A stretch of 64,000 nt of DNA from Thauera sp. GDN1 (GTDB lineage: Bacteria > Pseudomonadota > Gammaproteobacteria > Burkholderiales > Rhodocyclaceae), in assembly GCF_029223545.1 (NCBI RefSeq), contig NZ_CP097870.1, forward strand, positions 2,542,001-2,606,000, given 5' to 3'. The notes below the pieces were generated by a model. The model was not told where the DNA came from, searched no databases, and saw only the letters and a program-made list of their open reading frames with translations. Below, piece after piece: positions 19,141 through 25,406 of the stretch; the stretch's first letter is position 1, and every line of letters begins with the position of its first letter. The position numbers and the translations under genes are program-made.

Positions 19141-19467
19141 TCACCGGCTTCGCAACATCGCGCCGATGATCAATCCGGCCAAGGCGGTGCCCCCGAGGAC
19201 CTTCCAGGGGTTTCGGACGACATACGCTTGCGTGATGTCGGCGGCCTCGCCCATGCCCTTGCTGGCCGCGACGCGGGCCCTCACCAACCTCGCCTTGGCC
19301 TCGCCCAGGCGATCGTCGATGCGCATTCCCGCAGCGTTGATCTCTTCTCCGCTCGCGCTCAAGACCTCTTTCAACAAGCTCTCGACGTCTGTAACAAGGC
19401 CCTTCAGATCCTGTACCACCTGACCGCGGACCTCCAAGACGGGATCGACGTTTGTTTGTTTCGTCAT
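19141..19467 (-). CDS. DUF883 / YqjD-ElaB-like ribosome-associated membrane protein
   Basis: This is a 108-residue protein with a long charged helix (LVTDVESLLKEVLSASGEEINAAGMRIDDRL) and a C-terminal membrane anchor WKVLGGTALAGLIIGAMLRSR. It matches the DUF883 family (ElaB, YqjD, YgaM), C-tail-anchored inner-membrane proteins that bind ribosomes in stationary phase. It lies between two small lipoproteins, 9 bases after the glycine-zipper gene, in what looks like one stress operon leading into the glucan synthase. Confidence 0.88.
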   Translation of the reverse strand: MTKQTNVDPVLEVRGQVVQDLKGLVTDVESLLKEVLSASGEEINAAGMRIDDRLGEAKARLVRARVAASKGMGEAADITQAYVVRNPWKVLGGTALAGLIIGAMLRSR

Positions 19468-19476
19468 GATCTGTCC

Positions 19477-19692
19477 CTATTTGCCGACTTCGTGACCGAT
19501 GACGCCGCCGACCGCTGCACCACCCACAGTACCGACCGCGCTGCCGCCGGTGAGCACAGCACCACCGACCGCGCCGACACCGGCACCGATCGCTGTGCTC
19601 TTGTCCCGCTCCGACATACCCGCACAACCCGCAAGGCCAAGCACCATTGCGACTGCGACCGTACCGACGGCCAATCTCTGGAACGTTCTCAT
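19477..19692 (-). CDS. glycine-zipper lipoprotein
   Basis: This is a 71-residue protein. Signal peptide MRTFQRLAVGTVAVAMVLGLAGC carries a clear lipobox (LAGC). After the cysteine there is a glycine-zipper repeat (GAGVGAVGGAVLTGGSAVGTVGGAAVGGVIGHEVG) of the type found in OmpA-like/YMGG proteins that insert in or span the envelope. The RBS AGGAG is well spaced. It is the first gene of the small stress/envelope operon. Confidence 0.85.
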   Translation of the reverse strand: MRTFQRLAVGTVAVAMVLGLAGCAGMSERDKSTAIGAGVGAVGGAVLTGGSAVGTVGGAAVGGVIGHEVGK

Positions 19693-19955
19693 GGCAATTC
19701 TCCTGAGTCTCTAGAAGCGGGACGTGACGGCCGGGCACCCTCTGCTGGGTCTGCACCGCACTCCGCCACGAGCATGCGAGCGATCAGCAAGGGTCCTTTA
19801 CATCACTGGACGGTGCCGCGTGTAGCTCGGCTCGTATGTCATCAAGATGAGGGTTGGCAGCGTTGCCGTCTGTCTGCTGGCGCACACAAGGCCAGTGTCC
19901 GCTTCGCTCGGTGCCGCGACGCACAAGCTGAAGGCGATGCCACATCAACATCACT

Positions 19956-19971
19956 TCGTCCGATCGGACGA
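19956..19971. promoter_or_regulatory. 16-bp perfect palindromic operator, site O1 (before F420:NADP reductase gene)
   Basis: TCGTCCGATCGGACGA is a perfect 16-bp inverted repeat 88 bases before the reductase start. It is the best copy of a motif found five more times in non-coding DNA before catabolic genes (46815, 46882, 51523, 62088, 62132). Size and symmetry suit a TetR- or GntR-type dimer. The rest of the 367-base gap 19693-20059, which separates the divergent stress operon and F420 operon, shows nothing else I can name. Confidence 0.7.
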
Positions 19972-20059
19972 TGCCCTCCGACCATCAACTCCAGTAGCGT
20001 GGCTCACACCCTCGGTGCCCGCATCGTCGGGCGTCGCGCCCACCCATGGAGAGATTCAG

Positions 20060-20740
20060 ATGGTCATCGACAAGACAAGAACAATCGCCGTCATCGGCGG
20101 CACCGGCAAGCTCGGGGCCGCCCTCGCCCGCCGCTGGGCGAAGGCCGGGCTGCGCGTGGCGATCGGCTCGCGCGACGCCGACAAGGCGCGCGAAGCGGCC
20201 GCCGCGCTGGCGGCGGAAACCGGCACCCCGGTCGATTCGGGGCTCAACGCAGAAGTCGCCGCCCGCGCCGACCTGATCGTCGTCAGCGTGCCCTTCGCGT
20301 CGCAGGCCGCGACCCTCGAGGAGATCCGCGCGGCGGCGGCCGGCAAGCTGGTGGTGGATACCACGGTGCCGCTGATGCCGCCCAAGGTGATGCGTGTGCA
20401 GCTGCCGCCCGAGGGCTGCGCCGCGCTGCGCGCACAGCAGACGCTGGGTGAAGCGGTGCGTGTGGTTTCCGCCTTCCACAATGTGGCCGCGCACAAGCTC
20501 GCCACCGACGAGGACATCGCCTGCGACGTGCTGGTGTTCGGCGACGACAAGGCCGACCGCACCCAGGTGGTCGCACTCGCCGATGCCGCCGGCCTGCGCG
20601 GGCTGCACGGCGGCGCCCTGGCCAACTCCGCCGCGGCCGAGGCGATGACCTCGGTGCTGATCTTTCTCAACAAGACCTATCGTGTCGACGGCGCCGGCCT
20701 GTGCATCACCGGCGCGCTCGACATGAATGCCGACGCCTGA
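20060..20740 (+). CDS. npdG: F420-dependent NADP+ oxidoreductase (NADPH:F420 reductase)
   Basis: This is a 226-residue cytosolic enzyme that moves hydride between NADPH and coenzyme F420. The N-terminal Rossmann motif is AVIGGTGKLGAALARRWAKAG, followed by GSRDADKA, in which Ser-Arg fits the 2'-phosphate of NADP. The second half (VVSVPF, VVDTTVPLMPP, VSAFHNVAAHKL) matches Fno/NpdG. In aerobes it runs towards F420H2 to feed F420-dependent reductases. The start has GGAGAG at 20048-20053. The stop is 10 bases before cofE, so it heads the F420 operon. A palindromic operator lies 88 bases upstream, which suggests control together with the steroid-type genes. Confidence 0.93.
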   Translation: MVIDKTRTIAVIGGTGKLGAALARRWAKAGLRVAIGSRDADKAREAAAALAAETGTPVDSGLNAEVAARADLIVVSVPFASQAATLEEIRAAAAGKLVVDTTVPLMPPKVMRVQLPPEGCAALRAQQTLGEAVRVVSAFHNVAAHKLATDEDIACDVLVFGDDKADRTQVVALADAAGLRGLHGGALANSAAAEAMTSVLIFLNKTYRVDGAGLCITGALDMNADA

Positions 20741-20750
20741 GGAGCCGGCC

Positions 20751-21518
20751 ATGGGACGCCGGCTCTGTTTCGAAGCGCTTTCCGGCATCCCCGAGGTCCG
20801 GCCTGGCGACGCACTTTCGCCGCTGATCGTGGCGGCGCTGGCGGAGAACGACAGCGCGCTGGGCCACGACAGCATCGTCGTGGTGGCGCAGAAGATCGTG
20901 TCGAAGTCGGAAGGCCGCTTCGCCTGGCTCGATGAGGTCATCCCTTCCGACAAGGCGCGGGAGCTCGCCCGCATCACCGGCAAGGACGCGCGCCTGGTCG
21001 AGCTGACGCTGTCGGAATCGACGCGCGTGCTGCGCGCGGTGCCGGGCGTGCTGATCGTGCGTCACCGCCTCGGCTACGTGATGGCCAACGCCGGCATCGA
21101 CATGTCCAACGTGCCGGGCGAGGCGGGCCGGGAACGCGCCCTGCTGCTGCCGCTGGACCCGGAGGCCTCGGCGGCCGGGCTGCGCGAGGCCTTGCGCGAA
21201 GCGACCGGGCAGGCGGTTGGCGTGATCGTGAGCGACAGCTTCGGGCGCCCGTGGCGCAACGGCGTGGTGAACGTGGCGCTCGGCTCCGCCGGCATTCCCG
21301 CGCTGATCGACCGCCGCGGCGACACCGACCGCCACGGCCGCACGCTGCAGATCACCCAGACCGCCTTTGCCGATGCGGTGGCCGCCGGCGCCGCGGTGGT
21401 GATGGGCGAAGGCGACGAAGGCATGCCGGTGGTGATCGCCAGCGGCTTCATGCCCGCCGCGCCCGAGACGGATTGCCGGGCGCTGGTGCGCCCGATCGAC
21501 ACGGACCTGTTCCAATGA
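20751..21518 (+). CDS. cofE: coenzyme F420-0:L-glutamate ligase
   Basis: This is a 255-residue enzyme that adds gamma-linked glutamates to F420-0 using GTP. Motifs match CofE: VVVAQKIVSKSEGR, LVELTLSEST, VSDSFGRPWRNGVVNVALG and MGEGDEGMPVV. The length is that of archaeal CofE (about 250). It lacks the C-terminal nitroreductase-like domain of actinobacterial FbiB, so the final reduction step of FbiB must be absent or done by another protein. The start at 20751 is preferred to 20727 because GGAG at 20741-20744 sits six bases before it. The cofD start overlaps its stop (ATGA). Confidence 0.94.
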   Translation: MGRRLCFEALSGIPEVRPGDALSPLIVAALAENDSALGHDSIVVVAQKIVSKSEGRFAWLDEVIPSDKARELARITGKDARLVELTLSESTRVLRAVPGVLIVRHRLGYVMANAGIDMSNVPGEAGRERALLLPLDPEASAAGLREALREATGQAVGVIVSDSFGRPWRNGVVNVALGSAGIPALIDRRGDTDRHGRTLQITQTAFADAVAAGAAVVMGEGDEGMPVVIASGFMPAAPETDCRALVRPIDTDLFQ

Positions 21519-22465
21519 GCGCACCCAGCATCCTTGCCCTGAGCGGCGGCGTCGGTGGCGCCAAGCTCGCCGACGGACTGCTGCACGCGGCCGGCCGCGG
21601 CCGGCTCACCGTCGTGGTCAATACCGGCGACGACTTCACCCACCTCGGCCTGCACATCTCGCCCGACATCGACACCGCGCTGTACACGCTGGCCGGTCTC
21701 GCCAACCCCGAGACCGGATGGGGCCGGCGCGACGAGACCTGGACCTTCATGGATGCGCTCGCCCGCCTGGGCGGCGAGACCTGGTTCCGCCTCGGCGATG
21801 GCGACCTCGCCACCCATGTCGAGCGCACGCGCCGGCTCGCGGCGGGCGAGCCGCTGTCGGCCATCGTCGCCGACTTCGCGCGCCGCTTCGGCATCGAGGC
21901 CGACATCGTGCCAATGTCCGACCAGCCGGTGCGCACCCGGGTGCGGACGGACGAAGGCACGTTCGACTTCCAGGACTATTTCGTCCGCCAGCAATGCCGG
22001 CCGGTGACGCGCGCAGTCGAGTTCGTGTTCGCGCCCGACACGCGGCCCTGCGCCGCGCTCGAGGCGGCGCTCGCCGACGAGGCGCTGGGCGCTATCCTGA
22101 TCTGCCCGTCCAACCCCTATCTGAGCATCGCCCCCATCCTCGCCGTGCCCGGCCTGCGTGCGCTGCTGCGCGCGCGCGGCGTGCCGATCGTCGCGGTGTC
22201 GCCGCTGGTCGGTGGCGCCGCGGTGAAGGGGCCGACCGCGAAGATCATGAGCGAGTTGGGCGTGCCGGTGAGCGCGGACGAGATCGTCCGCCACTACGGC
22301 GATCTGCTCGACGGCTTCGTGCTCGATGCGCGCGACGCGCACCTGCGCGCGCGGATCGGCGTGCCGGTGCATGTGACCGACACGCTGATGCTGGCGCCGG
22401 CCGACCGCATCCGCGTCGCGCAGGAGACCCTGGCCTTCGCCGCCACCCTGCCGCCCAGGCCCTGA
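21515..22465 (+). CDS. cofD: 2-phospho-L-lactate transferase
   Basis: This is a 316-residue enzyme that joins the activated phospholactate or phosphoenolpyruvate moiety (from CofC) to FO, giving F420-0 or dehydro-F420-0. N-terminal ALSGGVGGAKLADGL, then VVNTGDDFTHLGLHISPDIDTALYTLAG and PSNPYLSI are the usual CofD/FbiA signatures. The start overlaps the cofE stop by four bases, which shows translational coupling. After the stop, operon continuity is broken by a 280-base leader containing a repeat element and then by the SLC13 permease. Confidence 0.95.
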   Translation: MSAPSILALSGGVGGAKLADGLLHAAGRGRLTVVVNTGDDFTHLGLHISPDIDTALYTLAGLANPETGWGRRDETWTFMDALARLGGETWFRLGDGDLATHVERTRRLAAGEPLSAIVADFARRFGIEADIVPMSDQPVRTRVRTDEGTFDFQDYFVRQQCRPVTRAVEFVFAPDTRPCAALEAALADEALGAILICPSNPYLSIAPILAVPGLRALLRARGVPIVAVSPLVGGAAVKGPTAKIMSELGVPVSADEIVRHYGDLLDGFVLDARDAHLRARIGVPVHVTDTLMLAPADRIRVAQETLAFAATLPPRP

Positions 22466-22514
22466 CCCAGGCGCGCGTCGTCCATCTGCAGAGCGATGCC
22501 GCCGCGCGGCCCAG

Positions 22515-22714
22515 AAACCGAGCTTTTTCACATTCAGCCGGAATGCATCTTGGGGAGAGTCGCAAGCGTCTGGTTTTAAACGCTTTAGCAAGCCTTGCGC
22601 GCGCGCTCGAAGTATCCCGAAGCGAGTAGCCGTCCGCGTATACGAGGTGTTCCAATCCTGGCAAGGACAGCGCCAGGACCATGCAGACACGACACCTCAC
22701 CCCTCTTGCAGCCC
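22515..22714 (+). repeat. leader/repeat element, copy A (before SLC13 permease gene)
   Basis: Two blocks match copy B (24498-24697). Block 1 (22515-22540, AAACCGAGCTTTTTCACATT and six more bases) matches at 25 of 26 positions. Block 2 (22620-22714, starting AAGCGAGTAGCCGTC) matches at about 79 of 95 positions with no gaps. In this copy GAGGTGT pairs with ACACCTC and CCTGG with CCAGG, giving a nested hairpin. AT-rich DNA (GGTTTTAAACGCTTTA) lies between the blocks. It begins 49 bases after the cofD stop and runs up to the permease start. It could be a promoter plus structured leader RNA, or a mobile mini-element. Confidence 0.7.
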
Positions 22715-22745
22715 CTGCGGGCTCGACCCCGGTCGCAGGCAAGCG

Positions 22746-24479
22746 ATGACGGCCTATCTCGTCCTCGCTTCCCTCGCCGTCCTGCTCGCACTGCTGTTGA
22801 GCGGCCGCTTCAAGCCCGCGAGCCTGTTCGTCAGCTGGGCGGTCGGCTATCACCTGCTGATCGGGACGGACGAAAGGAGCTTTCTCGCCAGCTACGTGAA
22901 TCCGGGCGTGGTCACGCTGGCGTTGCTGCTGATGGTCTCGCTGGTGCTCGAGCGCGCGCCCTTGCTCGACGCCTTGCCGGCGCGCCTCCTGCGCGGACGT
23001 CCGACGCTCGCCGTGTTGCGCCTGACCGGCTTCACCGCGATCGCGTCGGCCTTCATCAACAACACCGCGATCGTCGCCGCGCTGCTCGGCACCCTGGCCC
23101 GGCAACGACATCTCCCGCCCTCCCGCGTCCTGCTGCCGCTGTCGTACGCCGCTATTCTGGGTGGGATCACCACCTTGATCGGCACGTCCACCAACCTCGT
23201 CGTGAACGCCTTTGCCGTCGAGGCCGGGCTTCCCCCGCTCGGAATGTTCGACCTCGCCTGGGCAGGTGTGCCGATCGCGGTCGTGTGCCTGATCGTGCTC
23301 GCCATCGGCAGCCGCCATCTTCCCCTTCATCAGGGCGGCTCCGGGGAGCAGGTCCAGCGCTACTTCCTCGAAGCGCGGGTGATGCCGGGCGCGCCGCTGG
23401 TCGGACGCACGATCGAACAGAACCGGCTGCGCCAGCTCGATGGCCTGTACCTGGTCGAGATCGTTCGCAACGGCCATCTCATATCACCCGCGAGTCCGAG
23501 CGAGATCCTGCAGGCCGACGACCGCCTGATCTTCACCGGCGAGATCGCAAAGGTATCGACGCTGCAACGCTTTCCCGGCCTGCAGCTCTTCGGCCATCAG
23601 AGTGGCGCGCTGCTGCACTCGAATCTGGTCGAGGTCGTGATCACCGGCGAATCGGAGCTCGACGGGCGCACCCTGCGCGATCTGGACTTCCGCACCATGT
23701 TCGACGCGGGGGTGGTCGGCATCCGCCGTGGCAACCAGCAACTCTCGGGTCAGCTGGGGCGCATCGTCCTGCACGCCGGCGACTGCCTTCTGCTCGCCAC
23801 CGGGGCGGACTTTGGCCAGCACCGCAACCTCGACCGCAACTTCGTCATCGTCAGCGGTGCCCCCGTCAGGCCCCGTTTGAGCGCGCGTCAGAGCCTCCTG
23901 GCCTTTGCCGGATTTTTCGGCGTGATAGCGCTTGCAGCGCTCGAGCGCCTGCCGCTGCTGCCGGGGCTGCTGATGCTGACCGGGCTGTTCATCGCCTCCG
24001 GCCTGCTGGAGGTGGCGGAGATGCGCCGGCGCTTTCCCTTCGAACTGGTGCTGATCATCGGATCGGCACTGAGCATTGCGCGGGTCATGGAAGATTCGGG
24101 CGCCGCCGGGCTGATCGTGCAGGCGATGAGCGCGGTGTCCGCCGGCCATGGTGTCTGGGGCGCCTTCATCGGTGCCTATCTGATCACGCTGCTCCTGACC
24201 GAGGTGCTCACCAACAACGCCGCCGCCGCGCTCGGCTTTCCGATCGCCCTGGCGGCGGCACGAGCCTTCGACGCCGATCCGACGCCCTTCATCATGATCG
24301 TCTGCTACGGCGCGAGCGCCGGCTTCCTCGTTCCTTTCGGCTACCAGACGCACCTGATGGTGTTCTCCACCGGGCACTACCGCGCGATGGACTTCGTGCG
24401 CCTGGGTCTGCCCATCACGCTGGCCTACAGCACCGTGGCGCTGACGGTCGTCCCCTACCTGTTTCCCCTTTACCCCTGA
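22746..24479 (+). CDS. SLC13/DASS-type anion permease with TrkA-C domains (candidate sulfate permease)
   Basis: This is a 577-residue inner-membrane transporter. Two hydrophobic halves flank a central cytosolic region with two TrkA-C-like domains (about residues 205-375: GAPLVGRTIEQNRL, SEILQADDRLIFTGE, LHAGDCLLLATG). The first half has the NTAIVAALLGTLARQ and GTSTNLVVNAF motifs of SLC13/ArsB-like carriers. The second half has the mirrored TNNAAAALGFPIALAAA. This layout is that of SAC1-like and other proposed sulfate permeases. With cysDNC and a sulfotransferase just downstream, sulfate import is a reasonable inference. The gene splits cofD from cofC and lies between two direct repeats, so it may have been inserted. 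An upstream in-frame GTG at 22650 also exists, but the ATG at 22746 begins the first helix. Confidence 0.82.
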   Translation: MTAYLVLASLAVLLALLLSGRFKPASLFVSWAVGYHLLIGTDERSFLASYVNPGVVTLALLLMVSLVLERAPLLDALPARLLRGRPTLAVLRLTGFTAIASAFINNTAIVAALLGTLARQRHLPPSRVLLPLSYAAILGGITTLIGTSTNLVVNAFAVEAGLPPLGMFDLAWAGVPIAVVCLIVLAIGSRHLPLHQGGSGEQVQRYFLEARVMPGAPLVGRTIEQNRLRQLDGLYLVEIVRNGHLISPASPSEILQADDRLIFTGEIAKVSTLQRFPGLQLFGHQSGALLHSNLVEVVITGESELDGRTLRDLDFRTMFDAGVVGIRRGNQQLSGQLGRIVLHAGDCLLLATGADFGQHRNLDRNFVIVSGAPVRPRLSARQSLLAFAGFFGVIALAALERLPLLPGLLMLTGLFIASGLLEVAEMRRRFPFELVLIIGSALSIARVMEDSGAAGLIVQAMSAVSAGHGVWGAFIGAYLITLLLTEVLTNNAAAALGFPIALAAARAFDADPTPFIMIVCYGASAGFLVPFGYQTHLMVFSTGHYRAMDFVRLGLPITLAYSTVALTVVPYLFPLYP

Positions 24480-24497
24480 TGCGCTCGCGCACCACGA

Positions 24498-24697
24498 AAA
24501 CCGAGCTTTTTCACATTTAGCCGCAACGCGTCTCCGGAAAAGGCTCAACAAACTGTTTTATAGATAGTTTTATTTCGCGCCCAGCAGTCATCGAGGGGCT
24601 CAAAGCGAGTAGCCGTCGTCGTATCCGAGATGTTTCAATTTTGCCAAGGACAGCACAAAGACCATGCAGAAACGACACCTCGAACCTCTCGCAGCCC
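24498..24697 (+). repeat. leader/repeat element, copy B (before cofC)
   Basis: This is the second, direct copy of the element at 22515-22714, with the same total length (200 bases). It starts 18 bases after the permease stop and ends 62 bases before cofC. In block 2 the hairpin arm CCTGG/CCAGG of copy A is replaced by TTTTG/CAAAG, shifted by one base, which can also pair. The outer arm GAGATGT/ACACCTC keeps six of seven pairs. Such paired changes hint at a structured RNA. The frame downstream of an ATG at 24630 is open into cofC, as it is in copy A into the permease gene. Confidence 0.7.
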
Positions 24698-24758
24698 ACG
24701 ACGCCAAATCCGCCTCGCAGCGTGCCACACGCGCGGCCGGATCGCCGGGAGCACGGCC

Positions 24759-25406
24759 ATGAGCTGCTGGGCCGTGGTTCCGCTCAAGGCGCGCCGCCTC
24801 GGCAAGACGCGGCTGTCCGGCCTGCTCGACGAGGCCGCCCGCGCCGCGCTGGTGCAGTCGATGCTCGAGACCGTGCTGTCGGCCCTGTCCGCGGCGCAGG
24901 AAATCGATCGCATCGCCGTGGTCAGCAGCGAACCCGAGCGGATCCCCGCCGGCGTCCTCGCCTTGCCCGACCCGGGCGAAGGCCTGAACCCGGCACTGAG
25001 CGCCGCCGCCGACAGGCTGCTCGACCACGGTGCGAGTTCGCTGCTGATCATCCACGCCGACCTGCCGCTGGTGCGGGCGAGCGACATCGACCGCTTCGTG
25101 CGCGCCGGCCGCCGCCAGGGCATGGCGCTGGCCACCGACCGCCACGGCACCGGCACCAACGCGCTGTTCGTGGCGGACGGCCTGGACTTCCCTTTCCGCT
25201 TCGGCGCCAACAGCCTGTCGCGCCATCTGGCCGAAGCCCGCCTGCGCCGGATCACGCCCGCCCTGCCCGCGTTGAACGGCCTCGCCATCGACATCGACAC
25301 CCCTGCCGACCTCGCCTGCCTGTGGCCGGCCGCCGCAGCCTCCTTCACGCCTTCCCGCTGGAGCCCTATGCCATGCACGACCTCGCCATGCACGACCTCA
25401 CTGTGA
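24759..25406 (+). CDS. cofC: 2-phospho-L-lactate / phosphoenolpyruvate guanylyltransferase
   Basis: This is a 215-residue nucleotidyltransferase of the MobA-like fold. It activates 2-phospholactate, PEP or 3-phosphoglycerate with GTP for F420 side-chain synthesis. Motifs: AVVPLKARRLGKTRLSGLL (nucleotide loop), LIIHADLPLV (metal site), TDRHGTGTNALFV, FGANSLSRHLAEA and IDIDTPADLACL, all typical of CofC/FbiD. The start at 24759 follows GGGAG. The 3' end runs 34 bases into fbiC in another frame, so the two are co-translated. Confidence 0.93.
   Translation: MSCWAVVPLKARRLGKTRLSGLLDEAARAALVQSMLETVLSALSAAQEIDRIAVVSSEPERIPAGVLALPDPGEGLNPALSAAADRLLDHGASSLLIIHADLPLVRASDIDRFVRAGRRQGMALATDRHGTGTNALFVADGLDFPFRFGANSLSRHLAEARLRRITPALPALNGLAIDIDTPADLACLWPAAAASFTPSRWSPMPCTTSPCTTSL

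Noticed and set aside
22650..24758. A possible conserved leader peptide (FQxxQGQxxDHAxTTP) in frame with both the permease and cofC.
   Set aside because: The peptide similarity follows from DNA identity of the repeat. The antisense frame is equally conserved, and the downstream proteins are unrelated, so coding is not favoured, though not excluded.
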